Source: Hypomesus transpacificus (taxonomy: Eukaryota > Chordata > Actinopteri > Osmeriformes > Osmeridae). Taken from it: DNA of 64,000 nucleotides. Position 1 is the stretch's first letter, and each line of letters opens with the position of its first letter. A program made the translations under genes and the position numbers. Location of the stretch: contig NC_061078.1 of NCBI RefSeq assembly GCF_021917145.1, positions 9,933,604-9,997,603 of the forward strand, given 5' to 3'. Below, one piece after another: positions 12,874 through 24,798 of the stretch. The notes under the pieces were generated by a model, which saw only the letters and a list, made by a program, of their open reading frames with translations, did no database searches and was not told the origin of the DNA.

Positions 12874-13499
12874 TTAAAGGGGTCATAGAATGCAAAACCG
12901 AGTTTCCCTTGTCATAATCGAATAACGACAGTTTGGTGGGTAAAATGGACATACAGAGAACCTCAAGTCCCATTGACACCCCTTTCCTATGAAAATCTCA
13001 CAATTTGAAACTGCTCCTGTAAAACGGTAGAATCCAAAAGAAGCCCCAAGTTCACGTCAACTCGTGGCTGTACATTATTTGGCTCTGGTCTGTACCTTTG
13101 TCAGGCCCCAAAATGTACATATAGTAAATGTATAACTGTTATGTTGCTTACAATGCTAAAAACAAACCTAATACAAAGTTATGCTTAGGCTACGACACTG
13201 AAGTGCGAGTATTTCACTAGTATTACAAGGAACGGGTGCTGTTGGCCATGTTGCGTCTTTGCTCCACAGCTTCGCTCGTTGTAAACCAACCAATCAGCTC
13301 GCAGCTCATCTAAATATTCATGAGCATACCATAAAAGGGAGAAAACCTCTCGTTTCATTCTAGGGATATTTCACAGGGTTGCATTAGGGCGCATAGAACA
13401 GCACCTGGGCCATTTTCAGCCCAACCAATGTTACATACCCTATTCGGAGACCTTAAGGAACAGTGTGAAATACCCTATAAAATCATTCATGACACCTTT
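12874..13499. mobile_element. TTAA-type non-autonomous DNA transposon (MITE), right end broken
   Basis: The left end reads TTAAAGGGGTCATAGAATGC. The right end, read in reverse, is AAAGGTGTCATGAATG, giving an imperfect inverted terminal repeat of about 16 bp around roughly 620 bp without a transposase frame. Elements flanked by TTAA are typical of piggyBac-like families. The left TTAA is present. On the right the expected TTAA is missing and the sequence runs into a copy of stra6. The element lies inside the islr2 3' UTR. Confidence 0.55.
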
Positions 13500-13545
13500 C
13501 TATTTGTGATCATCCAGGCCTATCTGGGTGACTTTAATATTGGTG
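13497..13545 (-). repeat. 49-bp inverted copy of the stra6 intron 13/exon 14 junction
   Basis: These 49 bases are the perfect reverse complement of 16435-16483, which holds the end of stra6 intron 13 and the first 28 bases of exon 14. Being on the opposite strand of the duplicate, it cannot serve stra6 as an exon. It begins exactly where the neighbouring MITE loses its right terminus; the shared TTT could be junction microhomology. Confidence 0.9.
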
Positions 13546-14217
13546 TTGGTGTTTGATTTCTGAGATTTTGATTGGCTTGACATGAGAACTATAACACCCA
13601 GGTAAATAAACGCCATATACTGTTGCCATAACCAATTACTTAAAGTTAAACTTAAAGATACCTCTTTGATGTCTCGATGGAAAAACATACTTCACATACA
13701 TTGGAAAATTAGTTGGTTGAATGTTTTGGATAATTTTAGGTCATTGGTTCACAGTTCAGTCTATTTCCTATAAACATGCTAGAGTATAAATACATGTTAG
13801 CAGGTAGAGGTACATTTTTTAAGAGCATTTGCCAGTCAAGTGTCCCATGGTTGCAAATTAGTCAAAGTAAATGAGTGTAGTCTGCGTAACAGGCAAGTAG
13901 GGGTAAAGATCATTTGTACTGTGTCCTAAATGTCTCGGCACTCAACAGTTGCACTCATGAATGTGTTCGTCACTCTATTGTAACTATGCTGGTACATGTT
14001 GTTATTAACAAAAAGTGATGCTAACAAAATTAAGAAATGTTTTATGCTAATACTGCATGTTATTAGTATTATATTGTAGACCCAAGCATTGTGTCAGTAA
14101 CTATAATAATAACTCTTTCTATCTTCAACTCTTAACAATTCTATTTTCTGCTGTTTGGGTTAGGAGTAGGCTTTAATATGTTTATTTCTCATGTTACTGA
14201 CTCTATGTGCCTGAACT

Positions 14218-14223
14218 AATAAA
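14218..14223 (+). terminator. candidate polyadenylation signal of islr2
   Basis: AATAAA lies about 1.35 kb past the islr2 stop. It is the first good plus-strand signal seen in this interval, in an AT-rich setting. Confidence 0.45.
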
Positions 14224-14437
14224 GTTAGATTAGTAAAACATTTTAAGTGTTTTTACTTTTACCAATGAGTAATACACATTTTAAATGTTAATAATTGTCA
14301 CTTCAATTTCTTCAATTCAGATATTATTTTACACTTGGACACTGGAGATAGAATCATAGATTAAAAGTGATAATCTGTGATGGAAATGAATAGAGAACAT
14401 GCAACGTCTTATGTCTTTCCATACTAAACGAGAACCC

Positions 14438-14443
14438 TTTATT
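14438..14443 (-). terminator. candidate polyadenylation signal of stra6
   Basis: TTTATT on the plus strand is AATAAA on the minus strand, about 780 nt beyond the stra6 stop. The two convergent 3' UTRs would end about 200 bp apart. Confidence 0.35.
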
Positions 14444-14558
14444 TTTTCAATAGAAATATCAAGAAAAATGTTCTCTGTTATTACATGAATGTTAATGTAA
14501 AGTTATTTCTGAAAGTTTGCATACAGTTATCCTGGAATTGCATTAAATCAGTAGATAT

Positions 14559-14881
14559 TGGGACCACACTTTGCATTAAGTAATAGCACATAACAATAAC
14601 TTTAGTAAAAACATTGTAGATACATAGGTGTTCATGCTATAGGTTATTACAAAAGTTTAAGAAGGCCCAGTTACAATAGTGGTTGTGTCACCAAAATAAG
14701 ATCAATGTTAACATTTGCATATCCCTACATCGCCCAACCACTCCAATACCAAGTTTCACTACCTTAATGAAATGTAACTACATTGCAGACACTTTGTAAC
14801 TACTATATTGTTACTATTGTTACTGGGTATTGCTAAATAGTTGCATGGCAGTTATGTAACCTTAATGTAAAGTGTTACCAA
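14559..14881. mobile_element. degenerate inverted-repeat element (MITE-like)
   Basis: The left end contains ACACTTTGCATTAAG and the right end, read in reverse, GGTAACACTTTACATTAAGG. These form an imperfect terminal inverted repeat around about 320 bp with no coding potential. The GGTAACACTTTACATTAAGG-type terminus resembles dispersed repeats common in fish genomes (from memory). Decay suggests an old insertion, in the 3' UTR of stra6. Confidence 0.45.
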
Positions 14882-15221
14882 CATTGGACACATCAGACAA
14901 AAGGTAAGACAACCATCAAGATTATTGCAAAACCTGATAATACACAAATGTACGTTGAACTGAAAGTTGAATCTGAACAGAAGGACACAAAAAGAAATCT
15001 CAAGATGCATCAGTGAAAACGTTTGGCTGTATATTTAGCAAGGGAGCCAAGTCAATCCATTCAACCCAAATTTCTGTATTCAAATGAACTATGAAAATTC
15101 GACGTCCACATTCAAAGCCAAGGTCAATAGAGAACATATAGGACAAAGCAGGAGCGTATCCACCTAGCTGTATGCCAAAGTAACTCAGCCACAACCATTC
15201 ACAGTTGTCTCCCAGTTAGAG

Positions 15222-18200
15222 TTAGTTAGCCCCAGCAGTGGCGGCTGTCTCGACAGACTTGACAGGTTCCTTTTTGCTGCCCTCCTTGGTGGTGCGGTTG
15301 AGGGCCCCATTGATGAGGCTGTCCGAGCTCTGGAGCTGGAAGTGCTTCCTGGACCCTAGAAGGGATGGGTTGTTGACCAGAGTGTAAAGGAGTTGCCAGC
15401 GGGCCCGGTTCTGCCTGCTGTTGGTCACCTTGTTCTGTCTCTTCTCCTGTTGGACCATCTGGATCCCTGAAAACATGGAGGGGGCAGGCTGTCAAGGCAG
15501 AGGAAACTGAGAAACTGATGCTAAGAGGTCCAAGGGTTCCCTTCTCAAAGAGCGTAGACATTAAAACAACTGTGGTTTTCAGTTGTAATTGTTAGCAAAA
15601 TACAAAGATTTCTCAACTGTGTGTGAATGTGTGAGTGCCTATGTTTTTACTCAGAATCACCAACCTTCCTCTGCATCACGAATTTTCTGCCCTGCACTTC
15701 CCCCTTGCTGTGCTGACTGCAGTAACAAAGCACAGAAAGCCTTCATGACAGGGTGGCACTGGCTCACCTCCACCTTCAGGTAATGGGCGTAGTAGCGATA
15801 AGCTGTAGGTATCAAGGATGAGGAGGGGCATGGGTGGGAGGGGGAAGGAAGCAAATACATTGACTTTTAATTGACATTGCCACTAAAGGGCCAATCGAAC
15901 AACTCGGTTTCTGTATTTGTCATGTATGGGACCGTGTATTTCATTGCTGTAATAAAAGAAAACCATAAGATATTTTGGATATCGTTTATAATATTATTCA
16001 TGTTCATGGCCATGTTCTACACAGTTACTATGAGGCCCCTCTACCTGGATCATAGGACTCTGCAGCTCGGTTGATCAGACTGATGTCCATACGGCAGAGG
16101 TGGATGACGTTGAAGAGGGCAGTGATCACCATTCTCCATATGGCAGCTATAAGTCCCACCATGATGTTGACCAGGAAGAACAGGTAGGTCAGCAGGAACA
16201 GACTTCCTCTGCAAATGACATCGCAATCGAAGGCAGTTGCAGTTCTCAGATTGAATACATGTAGGTTGAAGGTATTACATCCGATGGAAAGGAAAATAAA
16301 TCTAATTAGTGTGTCATTTTAACATCTAGTTGTTTACGTTTGTGTGAATGCTGTCTCTACCTGTTATTTAAGTCTCTTGTGCCAGCATCCTTTTTCACAA
16401 ATGCAAACTTAGCTGTCACATGCTGAAGAGCAACCACCAATATTAAAGTCACCCAGATAGGCCTGGATGATCACAAATAGAAACAATTACAATTTGGCAA
16501 AGAAAATAAACACAAACATTTCAAAGGTTGAGGATTAAGATTAATGATATATATATATATATATATTCCCATATAGTGCACATAAGGTGTATTTGTCTAC
16601 AGTATACTGTATGTACATGAAGAATGAACAGAAACAGAAACACATCTACCTACCATGCTTTTGCAGCAATTTGGAAGAGGATGAGGTTCTGGCCATATAA
16701 AATGGGTATGATGATCAGGAACACCAGAAACAGGAAACAGATGAAGAACACCACAGTCTGAATGACCATTCCTGAAGAGGGAACACAGAAAATGTCAGTG
16801 CTTTTTAGTGCAATGGATTCTCAAATCCAGCTTTTTTACATTTTACTTAAAAATGGAGAAGAAACACCTCAGCATGATTAATGTTGAAATTATAATTTGA
16901 TGAGACAAGATAATTCTATACTATAAATGTTTTATATCATTAGAAACATATTGCACCTAAAGAGATAACTGCAGCTTGATATCCTGTGAAGCCCATCCAG
17001 CAGACAATACCAGGTTTGGAAGGGCGGATAGTCTTCTGGCAGTTGTAGACGTTGTAAATATCTCCCTTGTACAATCCTTTTAGGTTTGACCTATTGATAG
17101 AAAGATTAACAGTTTGATGTTCTGATGTTCTGGTATAACTGTGCATACCCCTTCATCATTGTTTATCACGTATTTAAAGCAAGTCAAATAATGGTCCTGC
17201 TGTGATTACATGGAATAAACAAGGGACATAATTTTGTCATTAAAGCTTTGTTGTGTTGTCATTACCTATGAAGGATCATGGATCTCATTAGCATTACTAG
17301 GTTGACCAAACAGGACAGCGTCAAGGCACAGAGGTAACACACTGCAAACACAAAAATAAAGATGAAAGCTAAAAATAGAAGATAGTGATAAGTGCAGAAA
17401 ACAAATCTAAAATGCAGTATCATGCATACTTTTATAACAGTCACTAAAAGAAAACAGCTGCTCACCTTCCAGACACCACGTATAGTGGATCACAATTTGG
17501 ACCACCTCCATCCTGTCGTCTGATAGGACGATATTAAAGCCAAGCAGAAGGAAGGCAATGTTCTCATCAATACCAGCACGGACAATGTGAAGAGTAGGGA
17601 TTACCAAAATGACCAGTAGCAATGCCACCTGAGAACAAAGAACGGAATTGAGGTTAAGAGGTTACCATGAAAAAAACAGTTTTTGTGCTATGACAAAACA
17701 AAAAAATCCCTAAAAATATCAATTTGAATATTGAAGTCACCTGATATATTGCCACAACAGACACAAAAGTTGAGATTGCCAATTTAAGTGGAAACTGGAA
17801 CTCTAAAAAGGGAGAATGATTGGCAAATTCAGTTAAAATGTTGGCAATTCAACAACATCTTAAATGTTTTAAATTATGAATTGAATGATTCAAGATGAAT
17901 GGCCTTGGTATGTATCCTACCTTTCTCTGCTGTGTAGATGTAAGACTTAATTGCATCAGATATCCTTTCTGTCAGTTTAGGTTTGTCGGCTATTGAAGTG
18001 CTACTGTACAAAATTCAGCAATAATCTCAGTAATCACGATTCAGACGACATTTGAATGTTGTTTCATAAAATGGTGACCGTTTCTTAAGGGTTAACTATA
18101 GTTTTGTCTGGGAAAGTTTTTCTCAAATATTTTAAACATGTTTTATCTTAATTTAAACACCTGTTGGAAGACTTTTTCTTCTTTAGAATTGACTTCACAT

Positions 18201-21200
18201 AGTCTTTGTAGTAACTGTTGTCAAGGTCCTACAAGGCAGAAGAATTATTTTTGAACGACACTGTACAAACAAACAATCAACAATCATTTCTCAAGTTAAA
18301 GATTATATCTGTTGGTGTATAAAACGCCCGCTATGATGTTCACACCACTGAATTCATTAGGTCACATCAACATTAAATTGTTTTCCAAATCAATACTTAT
18401 AATCAATACTTGCAAATAGACAGTATGTGTGTGTGTGTGTGTGTGTGTGCGTTTGTATGTGTGAAGGGGTTGGGGGTAATCAGTATATTGTGCTAAATAT
18501 CCTTCATTCTACACACGCTGCTTCTAATAATCCAGCAGGAGCTAAAAATATGTTTGCCTAACTGAACTGTTGTCCTAAAACTAAATTACATTTTGACTTA
18601 CAACATCTTTTTAATAAATTGCTTGAAATATAAGCCAGGGGACCATAATAGTTGTCATAGGAACCTGATGCTTCATCATTTTATGTAATTTTCTCAGATT
18701 TTCTTGTTGGAGAAATGCCAGATGCAATTTTGTATTGCTTGGCACACTTTTCATCATGCCCTCATATTTTTCCATGTGTAAATGGGAATGTTTTATACCC
18801 ATGCATTTGATGCTGCCTTCAAGTTATTGATAGATATTGTTACACTTTAATGTACCTGTGATCAAAATTGGAATCCAAGAATACAGTAAAGGGAACAAGT
18901 CTTCATTCAAATGGTCAAGAATGAACTTACCTCCCCAGCGTCATCCCCTTTCACAAAGAGCAGAGGATACTGGACGCAGAGACAAGCGAGGCAAGCTAGC
19001 TGAGGGAGACTTGCAAGCAGGGTGTAATACTTGTAGAGCTTTGGATAAAGAAAAAACAGAGATTCAAGATTTGGTTCAAGCACACAAAAGTAATCAGATG
19101 CATTCATGTATTAAACGTGACGTAACTGCCAATAAGTCAGAAACTGAACTTTAGCTCCCTTTCAACATGAATATGACACAACTTATATAGGTAGGATATG
19201 ATTTCACTTTCTCTCAAATATTGCTGCCCACCTCAGGAGTTTTGGGACAGTCAAACTTCTGCCAGATCATGACTCCAATGTGGGACAAGGACAGCAGGCT
19301 ACCTAGTGCATAGCCTGGTTTGCTTTGTAGTGTGCCACAGACTAGGAGTGGGTAATACAGTAGGGGATAGTAAAAAATTGAGATAATCTTCATGTATTCT
19401 GAAAAAAGAGTGTGAGAACTCATCAATATTCAATAATTAACAATTACATAAAAATATCAATTTCAGCTGCCATTCATTTTTTTGTTACTGCTGTAAAAAA
19501 AAAAAACATTCCAGGCATCTCATCTGAAACTGATAATGATGATGGAATGGTTGCATCATGTGCTATTTAGGTAGTTAACATGATAATAAGAAATGTCGAG
19601 TCCCACATTGATGTGTCACCTTTGATGCTCGCCGAGGTGTCTTTACAGAAAGGAAGAGGATCTGCGGCCAGTACCAACACAGACAGTTTGCTGAAGATTA
19701 GTCCGAAGACAGCCATAGCCAGGCCTTTGTTCTGGGTCTGGTTCAGAAAGTTGCCTGGACTGTGGGATCACAAAGAGATATCACTGATGGAGAGGTCTAC
19801 ATTCCATGGGATCCTTGTTTTTATGATAGTTTTTCTTAGTTTTACATGCATTTACCTTAGGACACTGGAGGATCCTTTTGAGAAACCCTGACATAGTCTC
19901 TTACGCCTCGTGAGCACTGCCAAGATGAGGATCATAACAAGCTATGGAGAAACAGAATAATCAGTTCCTCTAGCCCCACTGAGTACCATTTCCCTCTAAA
20001 TTGCCAAGTTAATCCAGAACTAGATACAGAAAATAACAGCCTAGTTCTCAATTATTCTTTGGAATGTACTCTCATTCTTTCTTATTTATCCTGGGACATT
20101 GAAATCACTAATTGGCCCAGACAATTTGTGACGGATGATCCCTCCTCTCTGTGGGATGGTTAATTGGCACATTCTGGGAGGAATTCTGTGCAAACTGGCC
20201 CAGAGGTTGTTTTTCATCATAAATTGGTAAAACCCGGAGAGGAAACATTATTCTGAATGTTTTATTCGTTAGCAGACTCCAGAGCTTGCTAGACCATTCT
20301 GGAATGTTTTATGTATTTTACACAAATCATCAGTCACCAGTGAATATGTGTACTTTCTGACAGCAGATGGCTTCTACTATCTCAACTGCTCCTACTCCAT
20401 CTACAATCTACTAAGCATAGTAGGTCCAAAGTAAGTCCATAGTACGTCCATAGTAAACAAATGCAGCATTTTGTTCAATTGTTTATTCAAGACATTTATT
20501 CTTTTGGTCAATGCAATATATTGTTATGAACTGTTATTGAATACTATTACTTTCTTAGCCTCTAGTCCTTTTGAGAAAAGAAATTTGGGAAAGATTGTGA
20601 AGTGAGAGTATCTTGATTTATGATGAGTATGATGAATTCCTGCCAAACTTACTGATATTGAGGCCATGCATATGTGGAAGAGCTTATCATCCGCTGTGGG
20701 GTCACAGGGTAGAATCACCCTTTAAGAGTCACATGACACAATCAGAAATATCACATTTTATCCATGCAAAATCAACTTTCACCAAAATTCTCTTCAATAT
20801 TGAAACAAACTTAGTGTTAAGACGTAAACAAAAAGTATCTGTAAAGTAGTCCTTTTACAATGTAGTATAGGTTTTTCAACTCATTTAAACTCAAAGCCCT
20901 GTTCCAACAAAAATAACATCCTCTGTTTTATCAGTTTGGAAGTTGCAGTTTGGACATTGATGTACAACTGACAGTAGAATTGTAACTTTCTGAAAATGTA
21001 ATCTGATATTTAAACAATGGAGTTCTTGCCTTGCACAATAATCTGTATCTTGATGACACAAGTGTGAGTATGTGTAAATATCTATTTAAGTAACTAATTT
21101 AACTGTACTCAGGGAAAACGTGGTCTAAAATCCATGACCTAAGAAATATGTAAATAAAGAAGCAAACTTTTCTACTGCAACATTCTTGCATTTCAAAAAG

Positions 21201-21370
21201 ATTGCATTTGTTTTCCTTCTCAAGATTGTATTTCAGTGGCAGATAATTACGATAATCTTCCATACTTACTCCTTTGGTGGCTTGGTGGGCTCTAGATTGT
21301 TTGAGTACCAGTCTGAATAATCATAATAGTTATACGCTGGTGGTTCCGATTCAACTTTGGTCTGGTTCAT
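15222..21370 (-). CDS. stra6: STRA6, receptor for retinol-binding protein
   Basis: Seventeen coding exons on the minus strand: 21270-21370, 20653-20719, 19856-19941, 19620-19759, 19232-19398, 18931-19038, 18161-18228, 17921-18000, 17741-17802, 17466-17628, 17266-17341, 16957-17090, 16654-16771, 16361-16462, 16045-16208, 15665-15802, 15222-15466. They give 2019 nt, or 672 residues (human 667), with every phase consistent and all introns GT-AG. STRA6 is a multipass plasma-membrane protein that takes retinol from circulating RBP4 into cells, notably retinal pigment epithelium. Recognisable blocks are KYYTLLASLP, FPLKLAIS, YQVALLL, VRAGIDENIAFLLLGF, the exon 16 block (KVEVSQCHPVMKAFCALLLQ) and the RARWQLLYTLVNNPSLL tail. 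The open frame runs upstream to 21607, but the first ATG is at 21370. Neighbouring islr2 supports stra6 rather than the paralogue stra6l. Residues aligned with human Y336 and G342 are F319 and N325. Confidence 0.95.
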
Positions 21371-21719
21371 ACTGACTGTCACTTTAATCCAAGCATATAA
21401 AAACAACCAAGAAAAATCCACCTGTCTCACAACTCTATTTCCAGTTCTCTCTTCAAGCCTCAAGTCGTTCTGTTTACAAAACTTCAGATTTTGTGAGGTA
21501 ATTGGTGGATCCCACAGTGACTGAGGTAGAGAGACACTTCTGGTGAGCTGTTCTGTCTCCCCACTGTGCTGGTGTAATGTGGCTGGGTCAGGGTTTAGCA
21601 CCTGCACCCCTTAACACATTCCTTTGTGTCTAAATAATCAGCGCCACAAATCACCATGACTACAAGCTACCTAAGTAGTTGAAACATGTAGTTTGAGTAT
21701 GTGGAGAGTAGAAACCAAG

Positions 21720-21738
21720 AGTTCACCTATTTTCACCT
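21720..21738 (-). promoter_or_regulatory. possible nuclear-receptor DR4-like element
   Basis: Read on the minus strand, two AGGTGA half sites are spaced by four bases, with an overlapping AGTTCA on the plus strand. The element lies about 350 bp upstream of the stra6 ATG. STRA6 was named for induction by retinoic acid, but canonical RAR/RXR elements use DR2 or DR5 spacing and AGGTCA-like halves, so this is only a weak candidate. Confidence 0.2.
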
Positions 21739-23141
21739 ATTTCTTGAACTGAACAGTTTTACTGAAATTATTTGTGTCATTGCCTCAAAGCTTTAAAATA
21801 CCATTAATACAATTGTCAATTCATTAATAATTTATTGTAAAATATTATGAATATTATTATTTGTAAATGCTATTTTACATGCCTCTGTCACTGCATAGAA
21901 TATCAAGTTGGAAAAACAAAATCTTGATTTCGAAACACTTTACACTTTAATATGGCATAACATGTTGGCCTTACCCCTGTTACTTCAGAGTCTAATCCTT
22001 TAAGAAGATGAAAATCATTGCGTGAAAATCTCTTATTCAAACAGGGGCTAGATTTGTGCTTCAAACCTGGAAGAGATGGTAGAACATTTGATTATTTAAC
22101 ATGTAAGGGTTCCTTTCCATTTTGATAATATATAATATTTTGTCTTAATAATGATGAGCAAATGGTCTCAAGTGTGTTGGCTGTTGCTTAATAGTATTTG
22201 TAGTTCCAGAACAGTTACCCCAAAAATCAAGACATGTATGAGTTGAAAACATAAGAAAACAACTAGCAAGAGAAAGCACCTACTCATGTCTCCTTCATTG
22301 TTTTAATGAACACAAAACTAAAATTGACTACAATACTTTCCTTGAGTTCCACAACTAGGGCAGGGAAGCCAAGTTTAACTTTTAATTGAATTCCTCTAAT
22401 GGGCTCTGCAATGTGGAACCAAAGCTACAGTTCATGGAAGACTATGCATTGTATCATATTGTGAGTCCTGCAGAGATAATAAATAACTGTCAGTGACAGT
22501 TACTTTCAAAATATAAAGCAAAAGCTGTAGCTCTCTTTTAAAATGCTTGATCAGTTGTAGTTTAACTGCAGGTTCCTTGGCGATCAAAGTCTCCTAATCT
22601 CAACCTGAAAGTTGGCTCATACTTTCGTCTTGTTCTGATCCGGCCTTGGGTCCTCTGACGGGGGAGATTAGGAGACAAAGCTCTCACGAGGCCCTGGCAC
22701 GCGCCTGAGGGAGAGACTGTTGCTTCAAGATCAGCTAAGGAGGCTTACCGGCCTCTGAAAGGAGAAAAAGCCCTAACCCAACCCTAACCAACTTGAATTG
22801 TTATGTTGTTATTGTTATGGTACACTGATTGGAGATGTGGACCAAAATGGTTTAATTAAAGATGATTTATTAAATTAGAAATCAACTGAACTGTCAATTG
22901 AGAAGCACACTGTCTTCTATCAGTGTTTTAACATGATTTTCATTACTCTTGTTTCTGAAATCTGTACCAGTACAACTTAGCTTTGCTTTTCTACAGAGAT
23001 GATGTACTGTAGTTACCGCAACTGCTTGCTTACCAACCTCATGGTATTGGTTGAGTTGAGGTGGGATGACACTTAGTCTTTACTCTTTCCTCTGAATGGT
23101 GATGCAGACTTTATAATATTAACTTTCACAATACAGCACCG

Positions 23142-23585
23142 TGTGACACACCCTGATCCGCATCACCTGTTGGTTTGTCTCCACCCCTCACCAGGTGTTC
23201 CCTATTGTCATCAGTATTCAACCTCTGTTCTCTGTTCTGTCAGTTACCAGATCGTCTTGTGCTTCACAGTCGTTTCCAGCATTTCTGATCAGTTTTCTTG
23301 TTCCTAGTATCTTCTGTGTTCACGATTTTGATCGCTGCCCGTTTTGTCTCCCGACCACGGACCTGCTTGCCCCCAGTGTACCTCTGCCATTCGGCCCCAA
23401 TATGACCTCCGACCGACCAAAAAGCGTGCCTGCCCCAGTGTACCTCTGCCTTGCTATTCTGTTGCCAACCCTTGCTTACCCTGGACTACGAGATTGCTTT
23501 GTGAACAAATAAACTGTTCTATTGCAAACTACCCCGCTTCCTGGCTGCATTTGGGTCCACTATCTTGCCTTGTGTCGGTAACACA
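23142..23585 (+). mobile_element. solo LTR of a Gypsy-like retrotransposon
   Basis: A 444-bp block begins TGTGACAC and ends GTAACACA, with the TG...CA ends of an LTR. Near the 3' end is AATAAA (about 23508) followed by the CTGCATTTGGGTCC-type tail that I associate with fish Gypsy-family LTRs. No gag-pol frame is attached. A clear target-site duplication was not seen. The open frames at 23195-23637 are by-products of this repeat. Confidence 0.55.
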
Positions 23586-24798
23586 AAATAAAAGGGACAT
23601 CGTTTGTTGTGTGTCTATTTCCAATTATCAAATCTGATGGAAAGGCAGAGTGGTATTTTACTACCTTGCTCCCAAGCTGGTTCTCAAAGTCTTGATGTTC
23701 AACATCTCACAGGTGGTCTGAGTTCTCTTCCTCTGTAGTCCGGTTTCTGAAGTATTTTAGAGGAGGCTCCTTACAGATTTCTCACCTAATACTGAATGGC
23801 ATGCCTTATCTGGCTGACATTCTTGGAGCTCTGCAACTACGGTATTTTCCTGAATAATTAGGCAGGCTAAAGAGTAGAAAACTGGCACAAGGAGGCAACA
23901 TAAGAAGACAGTTTCCATATTAAATAAAATGTGTGACCATGCAGTAGGTGAAGTCAGTAGATATGTAACAGAAATTCAAATCTTATGCAGTGTGTGTCTT
24001 ACAATATGCATTATATGTAGGTGGTAAAGCCTATACTTATGAATTGTACAGACTGAATGTTGCTTCAGTAGAAACTGCTTTCCCTTCTTGTGCGAGAATA
24101 ATGTTTTAAATCATTCAATATGAATTTTAACCATGCAATTATACAGACATTACTCTAAATGCTGATATTATTAATAAAATACAACCGTAGCAAGATTCTC
24201 AAACCTCCTTTTCTTCATGCTTTTCTTTGACTCTAACTGGGTTCCCATTACCTTTTAATAAATAATAAATAGAAATACAGGCTTAAGAGAATGAAATAAC
24301 AAAAAATAAAAAGGAACACTAATTCTCAATTTGGACTTGCACAATTATCAACTAGAGTGATATTGTACCTTGATATTGTTTGCTGCTCTAAGGATGTTTT
24401 TGCTCACGTAACCGAACAAAACCTGTTTGCTTACTAAATTTATATGGTTTAGCATTATCCCTTAAAAAGGGTGCTGAAAGATGATTTGATCATTGTCTAA
24501 GCTTGGTATTTTGCACAGTTTAGATGGGGGAAAAAATGATTTTATTTGGACAAACTCCTAAATTAAATACTATGATAAGATTTAACAACGCATGCTTTAG
24601 GGACCGATCTTGTCCTCTGTCCAGCCTCAGTGGTGTTGATTGTAAACCGAGAAGGCCCTCTCGTGACCATTATGAGTAGTGATAGATGTTTGGCTGCAGT
24701 GACTACAACCATACATGAGGGGGTGCTGTGCCGTCATGGGAAACTTGTTACTGACCAGCGCAAGGAAGTGACGTGAAGTTTTTAGGAGCTAGCAGCAA

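Larger units (their letters stand above)
12866..15221. other. convergent islr2-stra6 3' region
   Basis: This holds the 3' UTR of islr2 (to about 14240), carrying a TTAA-type MITE nine bases after the stop codon and a 49-bp inverted copy of stra6 sequence. It continues into a second degenerate inverted-repeat element and the 3' UTR of stra6. No independent coding exon was seen. Confidence 0.6.

Noticed and set aside
22772-22791. CCCTAACCCAACCCTAACC, telomere-like words
   Set aside because: Only three imperfect units; too short to call an interstitial telomeric repeat.
23195-23637. Two overlapping open frames of about 100 codons
   Set aside because: They lie inside the solo LTR, which is pyrimidine-rich and open by composition.
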